From contig CBDCVQ010000020.1 in the NCBI GenBank assembly GCA_965223165.1, positions 806,001 to 870,000 on the forward strand: a stretch of DNA of 64,000 bases, read 5' to 3'. Numbering within the stretch: the first letter of the stretch is position 1; each line of letters begins with the position of its first letter. Positions 17,480 through 26,932 of this stretch are shown here, piece after piece. The DNA comes from JABDMH01 sp965223165 (lineage in GTDB: Bacteria > Bacteroidota > Bacteroidia > Chitinophagales > Saprospiraceae). A program made the position numbers and the translations under genes. The notes under the pieces were generated by a model. The model did not search any database and was not told where the DNA came from. It saw only the letters and a program-made list of their open reading frames with translations.

Positions 17480-19300
17480 TTAATCCCAGCCAAACACTTG
17501 GGTCAGGTTGGGATTAACGGTGACATGTGTTTCCGGAATCGGACGGTAGTAGTACTTGGGTTCGATAAATTCCCCACGCTCTGCTACGGTCTGAACCGTT
17601 CCGCTGTTGCCCTCCGCCAGATAGACGCTCGCATCGGAACCCTGCATACCGGCGCGGTAGTAGATCAAATCTACACCCAACGCATTTTGTTCTTTGTCTC
17701 CTGCACCGGGTATCGATTCACTATTGTCTATTAGGATAATGTTGTTGACTCCGTCGCCCGTCAGGTCGTATTTGCCCAGACCTGGAAAATAAAGTCCCTC
17801 TGGCTCTTTTTCCAGCAGTTTCCCCGCTTTCCAACGCATGAGATCGTCGAAGCGATAGTCCTCCAGGGCCAGCTCGATCCTTCGTTCGCGCCGAATCTCC
17901 AGCAACTCAGCACTACTGATTCCGGGATAGCGGGCTTGTTGCACAGGATCCATAGCAACTCCCATGGTCAGGTGTGGCATACCGGCCCGATCCCTGAGCA
18001 AGTTAATCGTCTGATCCAGATCACCTTGGTTTAACTGTCCCAATTCGGCACTTGCCTCGGCATAGGTCAGCAAAGTCTCCGCATAACGCAATACCGGGTA
18101 ATCGACCTCATCGATCACATCCGGGTCAACACTATTCACCAGACCCTTTCTCTGATGGTAGCCTGAGAAATTCTTTGTCAATCGCTGCACATAGATCCCG
18201 TTGCCTGTCGTATAAGTGTCGACCCGGTCCAATACAAAGCCCGGGGCCGCATAGGTTTGGGCCAAGCGGGGATCTCGGTCTTCAAATTCCTCCACAAATA
18301 GTTTCGTCTCGTAGCCAGGTTGGCTGGTATAGTAGTCTCCATTGGTCATCAGATAAGCCTGCAGCAAATCCTTGCTGGGAGAGACTTCGTAATCACCCCA
18401 GATCGTGGCCGATGATCCACTGTTCTTCAGATCGTTGATCGAGACATTGGCCAAAATGACCTCGCTATTCGAGGTGAGGTCCCCATTTGTGAAAAGCGAG
18501 GCGTAGTCGTTGTTGGGATCACCGGTGTTGTGAATGGCAAAGTTGCCGCTGTCCATGATTTCCTTGGCATTGTCCTTGGCCATCTGTAGGAATCGGTCGG
18601 CAGAACCTTGCAAGCCCAGTTCATCGTGGTATTTTCGATAGGTACCCTCATACAAAGCATGTCGAGCCATGTACGCTTTCACCACCCACCGATTGACCGC
18701 ACCCGATGGCTGATCCTCGAATACATTAGCAGCTGCAAAGGCATAGTCCTCAAAGATCTTGTCAACGACAAAGTCTCTAGGGTCAGATCCCTTTAGAAGG
18801 GCCTCCTCGTTGTCCGTCTCCAGTACAAAGTCATAGTATGGGACATCGGAGTATCGCTTTACTTTCGCCATATAAAAGCGCGCTCGAAAGAATCGAGCCA
18901 AGCCCTCAAAGTGGTTGAGTGACTCGGCTGATATGTCTGCCTTGTCAAAGTTGTCCAGGAAGAAGTTGATGTCTCTAAGGAGCTCCCACGACCAGCCTTC
19001 GGTGATGGTCGCCGAACTTGGATTAGTCGTCATGATCGTCTTAATCTCCAAATTGCCGGTCGTCGCGGCATTGTCCGTAGCGAGATCACCAATATACATG
19101 CCCCAGCCCGGAAAATTGTAGAGGTTGTTTATGTATAGGGAAAGATCTGCCTCACTATTAAAGAAGTTCTCCTTGCCGATGGATGTCTCGGGTGCACGGT
19201 CGAGAAAATCATCATTGCATGCTAGCGCGAAAACCGCCATCGAAAAGGCGATAATTATGTGTTGTAGATTTTTCATCGTCTTCATTTCAATCATGATCAA
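17480..19300 (-). CDS. SusD/RagB family outer-membrane nutrient-binding lipoprotein
   Basis: The product is up to 606 residues; the ATG at 19276 (MKNLQHIIIAF) is an equally good start. It has a lipoprotein signal ending in FALACNDDFLDRAPET, the hallmark of SusD proteins. TPR-like helices follow, then the conserved C-terminal block with LLRDRAGMPHL, EIRRERRIELALEDYRFDDLMRWK and GAGDKEQNALGVDLI. SusD proteins cap the SusC barrel and bind oligosaccharides or peptides at the cell surface. The stop of susC is 6 bases upstream, so they form an operon. There is no glycoside hydrolase or sensor next to the pair, so the ligand cannot be predicted. Confidence 0.93.
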   Translation of the reverse strand: MIMIEMKTMKNLQHIIIAFSMAVFALACNDDFLDRAPETSIGKENFFNSEADLSLYINNLYNFPGWGMYIGDLATDNAATTGNLEIKTIMTTNPSSATITEGWSWELLRDINFFLDNFDKADISAESLNHFEGLARFFRARFYMAKVKRYSDVPYYDFVLETDNEEALLKGSDPRDFVVDKIFEDYAFAAANVFEDQPSGAVNRWVVKAYMARHALYEGTYRKYHDELGLQGSADRFLQMAKDNAKEIMDSGNFAIHNTGDPNNDYASLFTNGDLTSNSEVILANVSINDLKNSGSSATIWGDYEVSPSKDLLQAYLMTNGDYYTSQPGYETKLFVEEFEDRDPRLAQTYAAPGFVLDRVDTYTTGNGIYVQRLTKNFSGYHQRKGLVNSVDPDVIDEVDYPVLRYAETLLTYAEASAELGQLNQGDLDQTINLLRDRAGMPHLTMGVAMDPVQQARYPGISSAELLEIRRERRIELALEDYRFDDLMRWKAGKLLEKEPEGLYFPGLGKYDLTGDGVNNIILIDNSESIPGAGDKEQNALGVDLIYYRAGMQGSDASVYLAEGNSGTVQTVAERGEFIEPKYYYRPIPETHVTVNPNLTQVFGWD

Positions 19301-19306
19301 ATTGAA

Positions 19307-22300
19307 TTAAAAATCAACATTTAGTCCTATGGAATATCTGCGTTGGAACGGATATGCAAACCCAGATCCCACTCGCCTTGACGTGCTGACGGACGGGTCA
19401 TATTTGTCATCGACGGAGGTTATCGCCTCCGGATCATAGAAATCTTTTACACCTGACCATTCCGTCAAATTATCTCCGCTCACAAATATTCGCAAGCTTG
19501 CAATACTTATTTTCTCAAGGAGCGCTGCGGGTAGCGTGTATCCAATCGTCAAGTTCTTTAGTCTCAAGTAAGACCCATTGAGCAGGTAACCGCTCTGCGG
19601 TATTGCGAGGCCTTTGGACTGGTCAACCCGTTCACCTAGATTTCGATCAGCCAACCAAGCTTGCAGCACAGGATATCTGGAGTCAGTATTGGCTGAGGCC
19701 AATCCAGCGTCGATGTAAGATTGGCTATGCTTGGCCAATTGCACCGGACTGTCGTCCGCCGGCCGGTAAAAGTCAGACAAGTGAGCATATCCTCCGGCAT
19801 ACGGTTGTTGATAGAAGCCCCAGTACAGGTAGTCTTGTGGATAGTAATCCCTCTTGCCAACGCCCTGCAGAAAGACATTCAGATCAATGCCGTTCCAATC
19901 CGCCCCAAGATTAACACCAAAGCGATATCGTGGTGTCAGGTTACCGATCACGGAGAGGTCCTTGGGATCTTGCGTTGTCAATCCTTTCTCGATGAGACCA
20001 TTGCCATCGAGATCCACATACTTCGGCCAGCCCGGCACGATGTTGAGCGCACCCCAAGGTATGAGGCTGGTCTCATTAAGTGCGGCAATTTCTTCTTCGG
20101 ACTCAAATAGTCCATCGCTGGTCAAACCCCATATTTCACCTAGTTCCAAACCTTCGTAGTACTGATTTAGATTTCCATTGGGATTGTCAAATCTTGTGAT
20201 TGTGGTTCGACTATCTGAGAGAGCGACACTCACATCGAAGTGCAACGGTTTGCCTGCGACACTAAATCGATTCCGGTAGCCCAGTGTCATCTCCCAGCCT
20301 TTGGTGCGAAGGTCTGCTGCATTTTCATCAGGCTCGTCTGCACCCAGCACGTCGGGTAGGTCCCGACCCTTAGTCAACATGCCCTTGGTATCGCGTTGGT
20401 AGATATCAAAACTCAGAGACAACCTGTCTTCGAGGAGACCGATATCGATACCCGCATTTAGGGTAGACACGTCCTCCCAACTATAGTTGGCCGAGACCAA
20501 TGCTGGCGATACCACTCGTTGAGGCAGCTTTCCATCGATGATGTAACCTCCAGTGATGGCTCGGAGACTAGGAATGTACCCATAGGGGGCCACATCTTGA
20601 TTGCCGAGGGATCCATAGGAGGCCCGGAGTTTCAGGTGACTGATCACCTCAGACGAAGAGAGGAAGCCTTCACGATCCATCCTCCAGGCCACCGATGCCG
20701 ATGGGAAAAAACCGAATCGCTTGTTGCTCGGGAAACGCGAAGAGCCATCGTACCTCCCATTAAACTCTACGATGTACTTATCCGCATAGATGTAGTTCAG
20801 ACGATAGAAAACCCCACGCAGGGCCCAGTCTTGGATGAATTCTCCAACTCGCGGGTCACCAGTCGCCAGCGCTATAGTGGGCAATGAGGCAGAAATGATA
20901 CCTGGCCTAAGGGAGAAGAAAAGCTCCTTACGAAAGTACTCTTGATTAAATCCCCCAATTAGAGTGAAATTATGCAAGCCCAGGGACCTTGTAAAGGTAC
21001 CATAGATGTTGAAGACGTTATATTCCTCCTTACCAGAGGCACGAAGTGCCCAGTTGTCGCCTTCTTCAGCAAATGTCTCAGGCCCAAATCCAATGACGTA
21101 CTTCCTGCGATCAGACGAACCATCTGTGTGACCCCTTCTGAATGTAAAATCAGCATTGATGGTCAATGTGTTCTCCAGCACTTCCCACTGGGCCGAAAGG
21201 GTATTTTGCAAACTGTTGTACAAGGTGTCGGTTACACCCCCATCACTCAGCCGGGCGGCTTCTCTGCCCACCGATGTATTGGCCCAGGTACCGTCTGGAT
21301 TCTTGTCGTAATCCGTGGGCTCAAAATTGTACAGGTTGAATATGTCCAGGTAGGTAGGGAAGGTACGATTGGTCTGGGTCAAATACATATTGTTGCTGAT
21401 TGTCAATCGATCGCTAAGTTCAAAACTTGCCTTACCTCGTAATGTATAGCGATCAAAAAAATCATCAGCGATGGTCAGCGCACCATTTGTGCGATTGTAC
21501 GATCCGGACAAAAAATACTGAGCTCGGTCAGATTTCCCCGCTATGGATAAGTGATGCTCCTGCGAATTAGTATTTACCAAAAAAGCCTCTGACCAATCAC
21601 GGTTGCCCATATATTCCCATCTGCCTGCATCGTTAGGATCGATTCGTACACCCTCCACTGAGGAAGGGTTGTCCGAGCGTTGTCGCGCCCACTCATATCT
21701 TTCATCACTAAAGTTGAAATTGTCCCATGGCGTGTTGTCCGTAGACGTTTCCTTCAGGCGGAGGTAGATATAGGGATCCGTGATTTTGTCGCCGAGGATA
21801 GTAGGTGATCCATTGGTAAAATTGTTAGAGTAGCTGACTTGCATACCTTCTGTGGCTCCCGACTTGGTGGTCACGATGATGACGCCAAATGCAGCTCTCG
21901 CACCGTAGATAGCCGCAGAAGATGCGTCCTTAAGCACAGAGATGCTCTCCACATCTCGCGGAGCGATGCGATTGAGCTCCCTAGCGTCGGAAGGTACGCC
22001 GTCAATCAATACGAGGGGTTGGCCCCCATTGACAGAGGTAAAACCACGGATGTTCAGTTTGGCTGCCTCACCAGGTGCCCCACTATTGAAATCAATATTG
22101 AGGTTGGGACTGATGCCCTGGAGTCCCTGGGCCAGGTTGGCCACGGGGCGACTAGCCAGTTGCTCCGTGCTGACATTGTCCACGGCGCCTGACAAGTTGG
22201 CTTTCTTCTGCACCCCATAGCCCGTTACTACGATCTCATCCAGTTGCGCGTAGTCCGGCGACATCATAACGTCGATCACCGACTGTGTCCCCACCGTGAT

Positions 22301-22573
22301 CTCTTGGGTCGCAAATCCTGTATAAGAGAACACCAGAATCGATTCTGTGGAAGGAACCGCGATCTGATAAGATCCGTCCAAATCCGAGACGGTGCCCTGA
22401 CTGGTACCTTTGACCAGTATGGTGGCACCCACCAGGCCACCCTCCTCCTCGGAGGATATGACCCTTCCGGCGACGGTCGCCTGCCCATACAGGGCGCCGC
22501 CGGCAAAAAGCATAAACGCCAGCAGAACCATCCGCTTGAGTTTATGATTCCAAAGTTGTTGTCTTGTTTTCAT
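19307..22573 (-). CDS. SusC/RagA family TonB-linked outer-membrane transporter
   Basis: This 1088-residue product is full length. It has a signal peptide (MVLLAFMLFAGGALYGQ), a CarboxypepD_reg-like domain at about residues 32-110 (GATILVKGTSQGTVSDLDGS), the SusC motif DEIVVTGYGVQKK, a plug with SISVLKDASSAAIYGARAAF and a long beta-barrel. It ends in RRYSIGLNVDF with a terminal aromatic residue, as outer-membrane barrels do. It takes up ligand bound by SusD using TonB energy. It is the first gene of the susCD operon and is divergent from the slipin gene with a 415-base gap that must hold its promoter. Confidence 0.95.
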   Translation of the reverse strand: MKTRQQLWNHKLKRMVLLAFMLFAGGALYGQATVAGRVISSEEEGGLVGATILVKGTSQGTVSDLDGSYQIAVPSTESILVFSYTGFATQEITVGTQSVIDVMMSPDYAQLDEIVVTGYGVQKKANLSGAVDNVSTEQLASRPVANLAQGLQGISPNLNIDFNSGAPGEAAKLNIRGFTSVNGGQPLVLIDGVPSDARELNRIAPRDVESISVLKDASSAAIYGARAAFGVIIVTTKSGATEGMQVSYSNNFTNGSPTILGDKITDPYIYLRLKETSTDNTPWDNFNFSDERYEWARQRSDNPSSVEGVRIDPNDAGRWEYMGNRDWSEAFLVNTNSQEHHLSIAGKSDRAQYFLSGSYNRTNGALTIADDFFDRYTLRGKASFELSDRLTISNNMYLTQTNRTFPTYLDIFNLYNFEPTDYDKNPDGTWANTSVGREAARLSDGGVTDTLYNSLQNTLSAQWEVLENTLTINADFTFRRGHTDGSSDRRKYVIGFGPETFAEEGDNWALRASGKEEYNVFNIYGTFTRSLGLHNFTLIGGFNQEYFRKELFFSLRPGIISASLPTIALATGDPRVGEFIQDWALRGVFYRLNYIYADKYIVEFNGRYDGSSRFPSNKRFGFFPSASVAWRMDREGFLSSSEVISHLKLRASYGSLGNQDVAPYGYIPSLRAITGGYIIDGKLPQRVVSPALVSANYSWEDVSTLNAGIDIGLLEDRLSLSFDIYQRDTKGMLTKGRDLPDVLGADEPDENAADLRTKGWEMTLGYRNRFSVAGKPLHFDVSVALSDSRTTITRFDNPNGNLNQYYEGLELGEIWGLTSDGLFESEEEIAALNETSLIPWGALNIVPGWPKYVDLDGNGLIEKGLTTQDPKDLSVIGNLTPRYRFGVNLGADWNGIDLNVFLQGVGKRDYYPQDYLYWGFYQQPYAGGYAHLSDFYRPADDSPVQLAKHSQSYIDAGLASANTDSRYPVLQAWLADRNLGERVDQSKGLAIPQSGYLLNGSYLRLKNLTIGYTLPAALLEKISIASLRIFVSGDNLTEWSGVKDFYDPEAITSVDDKYDPSVSTSRRVGSGFAYPFQRRYSIGLNVDF

Positions 22574-22988
22574 AGGCAGTAGATTTATTCGTATACACTT
22601 AAAGCAGCCATACCTGTGGCTCTTAGATTTACATCTTATTTCGCGAAGCGTTCGGATATGCGTCTCCCTTCACTTGCCGAGAAAGCACCACCAATTCTCT
22701 AGTCTCCTTGCAATTCTTAGCACATGGGCCCTCCCTGGAAGGTAGACAGTAATGGAGGTGTTGAAAAATGTCATGGGTCAAATGACTATGAGAAGATACA
22801 ACAATTTGGGGCGTTGACCCTTGACTTTAGATTAAGCTTAGCATAATTTATCCACCGTCAGACATCGCAACAGTATCCGACTGGAGCATTCCATGTGATT
22901 TGGCTGCTCAATCTTCTAAAAGTCTTAGACCATGCCGTTGCTTTTGTCTTGATTATGACTTAACTCAAGAGGTAAATAAGCGAAGACC
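22574..22988. promoter_or_regulatory. Divergent intergenic region between susC and slipin gene
   Basis: No ORF or RNA gene is supported in these 415 bases. For the plus-strand gene there is a sigma70-like pair, TTGACT at 22821-22826 and TAATTT at 22844-22849, with a 17-base gap. No clear TAnnTTTG element for susC was found. The call rests on position and one weak promoter match. Confidence 0.3.
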
Positions 22989-23792
22989 ATGGAAACGAAT
23001 CTGATTATCGCACTCATCCTAGGTGTCTTTCTTTTATCAGGCATCCGGATCGTTTTTGAATATAAGCGCGCCGTCAAATTCAGGTTTGGCAAATATGTAA
23101 AGACGTTAGAGCCGGGTTTCCGCTGGATTGTGCCCATCATTGAGACCGTCCAATTTGTCGACATTCGGGTCATCACGATTAATATTCTCTCGCAAGAAGT
23201 CATGACGGAGGACAATGTGCCCTGCAGCATCGATGGGGTACTCTTCTTCCGGATTGATGATCCGGAAAAAGCCGTCCTCGAAGTAGAAGAATACAAATTT
23301 GCCATCACCCAGCTGGCCCAGGCAGCCCTGCGTGACGTGTGCGGCAAAGTAGAGCTCGATACCATTCTCTCAAAACGAGAGGAGATCGGCAAAAACATCC
23401 GCGAGATCGTGGATCAGGAGACGGATGAGTGGGGTATCCTGATCATCGACGTGAAAATCAAGGATATCCAGCTACCCGAGAACATGCGGCGCATGATGGC
23501 CAACCAGGCGGAGGCCGAGCGGTCCCGACGGGCGCGGGTCATCCTCGCACTGGCCGAGGAGCAAGCGGCGAGTAAACTCCTCGAAGCAGGCAAGCTCATT
23601 GACCAGTCGCCTTCCGCCATCAAGCTTAGATTGTACCAGACCTTGGCGAATATTGCCGCAGAAAAGAATTCGACGATCGTATTCCCCTTTCCGGAAGAAG
23701 TGTTGCCGCACAAACCGGAGGAGGCTCGAGTCAGTCTACAGGAGGGCCTCAAAGAGCTCCTAGCCTCTGCACAAACTCCTTTAGAGTCCTGA
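22989..23792 (+). CDS. SPFH/stomatin-like protein (slipin)
   Basis: The 267-residue product has one N-terminal membrane segment (about residues 4-20), then a band-7/SPFH domain: FEYKRAVKFRFGKYVKTLEPG, VDIRVITINILSQEVMTEDN, and AALRDVCGKVELDTILSKREEIGKNI. A charged helix follows (RMMANQAEAERSRRARVILA), typical of slipins, and predicts oligomer rings at the membrane. No NfeD partner gene is adjacent, which is unusual because many slipins are paired with NfeD. Its 3' end overlaps the 3' end of coxE on the other strand by 44 bases. Confidence 0.88.
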   Translation: METNLIIALILGVFLLSGIRIVFEYKRAVKFRFGKYVKTLEPGFRWIVPIIETVQFVDIRVITINILSQEVMTEDNVPCSIDGVLFFRIDDPEKAVLEVEEYKFAITQLAQAALRDVCGKVELDTILSKREEIGKNIREIVDQETDEWGILIIDVKIKDIQLPENMRRMMANQAEAERSRRARVILALAEEQAASKLLEAGKLIDQSPSAIKLRLYQTLANIAAEKNSTIVFPFPEEVLPHKPEEARVSLQEGLKELLASAQTPLES

Positions 23793-24894
23793 GGTTGTAT
23801 ACCGGTGCCATCAGATCTGTGTATTGAAGGGCTTCCTTCATGCCAGCGATTTGGACATCATCCATATTCCTCACCACAGGATTGAGCCAGATGACGTCAC
23901 GACACCTACGCTGCAGTCGATACATGGATGCGGAAAGGAGATCCAAATCGCCCGTATCCCATCCGTCGCTGCAGATCAGCACGCGCGTCTGCTTGTCAAA
24001 CCAGGTCGGCAGGTGCTGCGCACATAACTGACTCAGGGAAGCGCCGATGCGGGTCCCTCCCATCCACAGGCCAGGTATCTCTTTGAGCTGGTGGATGGTA
24101 TCCTCCCAGGACATATGGCGATGCGGCAGCGGATACAGCGTCGTATTAAATACGAAGATCTGGCACCGGGCAAAGGTGCGTTGCACTTCGTGCATAAACC
24201 GATTGAGAAAATGGCCATAGAGCTGCATACTCTTGCTGACATCACATACGACCACCAGCTTGGCACGCCTTTGCTGTCGCCGCAGATAGCTGAGGTCCAG
24301 CAATTCGTCGCCTTTGACAAATCGTGTCTTGACCAGCGCACGCAGATTCAGCTTGCCCTTCCGGTGGTGCCGCTTTTTTGTTCGTGATCGTACTTGTGCC
24401 AGTTTCCTGGCCATTTGTCTGATCCAGTAAGACAGCTCCGGATCCTCTCCGTCTTGCAGATAGGCAAAGTCTATCTCCTCTGCCGATTCAGCAGCACTGT
24501 AGAAGGGCATCTCCACGGTATCTGTGGGTTGATGCCGGTACAGCCATTGCTTAATATCTGACAGTTGGTAGATGACCGGTGCCGGAGTCCGGCGACTGGG
24601 AGCCGCCTCTTCCCACGCTTCGCGCACCTTGGCATTCGTTGCCTTTTGATATTCTTGCCAAAAGGCTCGATAGTGGGTTGCCAGTTGTGTCCATTCTTCC
24701 CTCGTCGAGCAGTACGTGATCTGCAACACCCTCAAAAACCGCTCCCGATCCTCAGGACCCACCAAGGACAAGCTTTGCAATGCGTCAGGTACTCGATCTA
24801 GGCCGACCAGGTATTTCTCGGCTCGCAGATATCGGGCAAAGGCGGTCAGGTGCTCCACCATGGACTTGTGGCGAGGTACTTGTGCCAGAGACAT
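23749..24894 (-). CDS. coxE: VWA-domain protein, CoxE family
   Basis: The 381-residue product matches CoxE-like VWA proteins. The C-terminal von Willebrand A domain has the MIDAS motif VVVCDVSKSMQLYG (DxSxS), GGTRIGASL for the later Thr ligand and LICSDGWDTGDLDLL. In the cox system CoxE works with the MoxR ATPase CoxD to mature the active-site cluster or insert cofactor into CoxL. It lies downstream of coxD on the same strand, separated by a 1.08 kb gap filled mostly by an 11-bp repeat array. The last 44 bases overlap the convergent slipin gene. Confidence 0.85.
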   Translation of the reverse strand: MSLAQVPRHKSMVEHLTAFARYLRAEKYLVGLDRVPDALQSLSLVGPEDRERFLRVLQITYCSTREEWTQLATHYRAFWQEYQKATNAKVREAWEEAAPSRRTPAPVIYQLSDIKQWLYRHQPTDTVEMPFYSAAESAEEIDFAYLQDGEDPELSYWIRQMARKLAQVRSRTKKRHHRKGKLNLRALVKTRFVKGDELLDLSYLRRQQRRAKLVVVCDVSKSMQLYGHFLNRFMHEVQRTFARCQIFVFNTTLYPLPHRHMSWEDTIHQLKEIPGLWMGGTRIGASLSQLCAQHLPTWFDKQTRVLICSDGWDTGDLDLLSASMYRLQRRCRDVIWLNPVVRNMDDVQIAGMKEALQYTDLMAPVYNLRTLKEFVQRLGAL

Positions 24895-24916
24895 AAAGGA
24901 AGATAAAGATTTTGTC

Positions 24917-25898
24917 TAGGTGGGTGCTAAGTGGATGATAGGTGGATGCTAAGTGGTCACTAAGTGGATGCTAGGTGGTCGCTAAGTGGTCGCCAAGGGG
25001 AGGATAGGTGGTCACTAAGTGGATGATAGGTGGATGCTTGGTGGTCGCTAAGTGGTCACTAAGTGGTCGCTAAGTGGTCACTAAGTGGATGCTAGGTGGT
25101 CGCTAGTGGATGGTAAGGGGATGCTAGGTGGAGCTAAGTGGTCACTAGTGGTCACTAAGTGGATGCTAGGTGGTCGCTAAGTGGATGCTAGGTGGATGCT
25201 TGGTGGATGCTTGGTGGTCGCTAAGTGGTCACTAAGTGGTCACTAAGTGGTCACTAAGTGGATGCTAAGTGGTCGCCAAGGGGATGATAGGTGGATGCTT
25301 GGTGGTCGCTAAGTGGATGCTAAGTGGTCGCTAAGTGGTCGCCAAGGGGATGCTAAGTGGCTAGGTGGAGCTAAGTGGATTCTAAGTGGTCACTAAGTGG
25401 ATGCTAGGTGGTCGCTAAGTGGTCACTAAGTGGTTGCTAAGTGGTCACTAAGTGGTCACTAAGTGGATGCAAGGTGGTCGCTAAGTGGATGATAGGTGGT
25501 CGCTAAGTGGATGCTAGGTGGTCGCTAAGTGGATGATAGGTGGTCGCTAGGTGGATGATAGGTGGTCGCTAAGTGGATGCTAGGTGGTCGCTAAGTGGAT
25601 GATAGGTGGTCGCTAGGTGGATGATAGGTGGTCGCTAAGTGGATGATAGGTGGTCGCTAAGTGGATGATAGGTGGTCGCTAAGTGGATGATAGGTGGTCG
25701 CTAAGTGGATGATAGGTGGTCGCTAAGTGGATGATAGGTGGTCGCTAAGTGGATGATAGGTGGTCGCTAAGTGGATGATAGGTGGTCGCTAAGTGGATGA
25801 TAGGTGGTCGCTAAGTGGATGATAGGTGGATGATAGGTGGATGATAGGTGGATGATAGGTGGATGATAGGTGGATGATAGGTGGATGATAGGTGGAGC
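24917..25898. repeat. Minisatellite of about 89 units of 11 bp between coxD and coxE
   Basis: Nearly the whole coxD-coxE gap is a tandem array of 11-mers such as taagtggtcgc, taagtggtcac, taagtggatgc, taggtggatga and ttggtggatgc. The 5' part mixes variants irregularly, with a few 10-bp units and caaggggatgc variants. From about 25480 it becomes a regular 22-bp dimer (taagtggatga + taggtggtcgc). The last six full units, 25823-25888, are identical taggtggatga copies. The unit is not a multiple of three, and the minus strand (operon sense) has no ATG in it, so it is not coding. An operon transcript would carry about 980 bases of C-rich repeat RNA. Confidence 0.95.
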
Positions 25899-25978
25899 TA
25901 CGATTCTCAATGGGAGACCAGTTCGACAGTTCAACAAAACAATTCAATTCAACGATTGCTCCACTCGCCACCTGCCAT

Positions 25979-26875
25979 CTAGCCTACCTTGGATTCAATG
26001 CCCGTCTTTTCCAGGAGGTCTTCCAGGGACATGGTCACTTCGCGTTGGTCCCTCCAGTCTTTCAGTACCAATCCCAGCGTTTCGGAGACTAGGGCCTTGT
26101 CCAGTGCAGTGATATTGATCTTGGCTAGTGCCCGGGCCCAGTCCAGGGTCTCGGCCACACCGGGATGCTTTTGTAGGCGCATGTCTCGCAACTCGGCCAT
26201 AAATCGAGCGATCTGCTGGACGAGCTCATCGCCTACACCTGGCACCTTGCGCTTGATGATCGCTACCTCTTTTTCATAGGAAGGATAGTCGATGTACAGG
26301 TACATACACCTACGGCGTAGTGCATCAGACAACTCTCGGGTCGCATTGCTGGTGAGGACCACCCAGGGAATGGTCTTCGCCCGAATCGTGCCCGTCTCCG
26401 GAATGCTGACCTGCCAATCGGACAGGACCTCCAAAAGGAAACTCTCAAACTCCTCGTCCGACCGGTCCACCTCGTCGATCAAAAGGACCACTGGCTTGGG
26501 AGCCGTGATCGCCTGTAATATCGGCCGCTGAAGCAAGAATCGCTCGTCGTACAGATTGGTTTCCAGGGCTTGCCCCGATTGTCCCTGGGTCTCTTGCACC
26601 TTGAGATACATCAGCTGGTGCTGATAATTCCACTCATACAGCGCCTGCGATGCATCAATGCCTTCGTAGCACTGTAGACGTATCAACTCTGTGTCGAGTA
26701 CTTGGGCCAGGATCTTGGCCACCTCCGTCTTCCCTACCCCTGCTGGGCCCTCCACCAGCAGCGGCTTGTTGAGCGCTTGGGAGAGATACAATGCCATGGT
26801 GATCGAAGGGTCGGTCATATAGCCATATGACTCAAGTCGTTCCCTGAGCTGGGTCAACGCCGGTCGATCATGCAT
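25979..26875 (-). CDS. coxD: MoxR-family AAA+ ATPase, CoxD-like
   Basis: The 298-residue product is a MoxR-type AAA+ ATPase. Walker A is GPAGVGKTEVAKIL near residue 41, Walker B is VVLLIDEVDRSDEEFESFL, sensor 1 is VVLTSNATRELSDALRRR. This is the CoxD class, which assembles the [CuSMoO2] or equivalent active site of CoxL-type hydroxylases together with VWA protein CoxE. It sits 57 bases downstream of coxM and upstream of the repeat array and coxE. Confidence 0.9.
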   Translation of the reverse strand: MHDRPALTQLRERLESYGYMTDPSITMALYLSQALNKPLLVEGPAGVGKTEVAKILAQVLDTELIRLQCYEGIDASQALYEWNYQHQLMYLKVQETQGQSGQALETNLYDERFLLQRPILQAITAPKPVVLLIDEVDRSDEEFESFLLEVLSDWQVSIPETGTIRAKTIPWVVLTSNATRELSDALRRRCMYLYIDYPSYEKEVAIIKRKVPGVGDELVQQIARFMAELRDMRLQKHPGVAETLDWARALAKINITALDKALVSETLGLVLKDWRDQREVTMSLEDLLEKTGIESKVG

Positions 26876-26932
26876 AGAATCGTAAAGTAAGACTTTATGC
26901 TGCTACTACACTATGCGAACCATGTCGGTCAG

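Noticed and set aside
24917..25898. CRISPR array
   Set aside because: Units are 11 bp with no unique spacers of 30-40 bp. The same holds for the 111- and 181-bp arrays, which have no spacers.
25789..25971. Ser/Thr/His/Pro-rich minus-strand ORF at the end of the 11-bp array
   Set aside because: It translates the repeat; 11 bp is not a codon multiple and the frame changes every unit.
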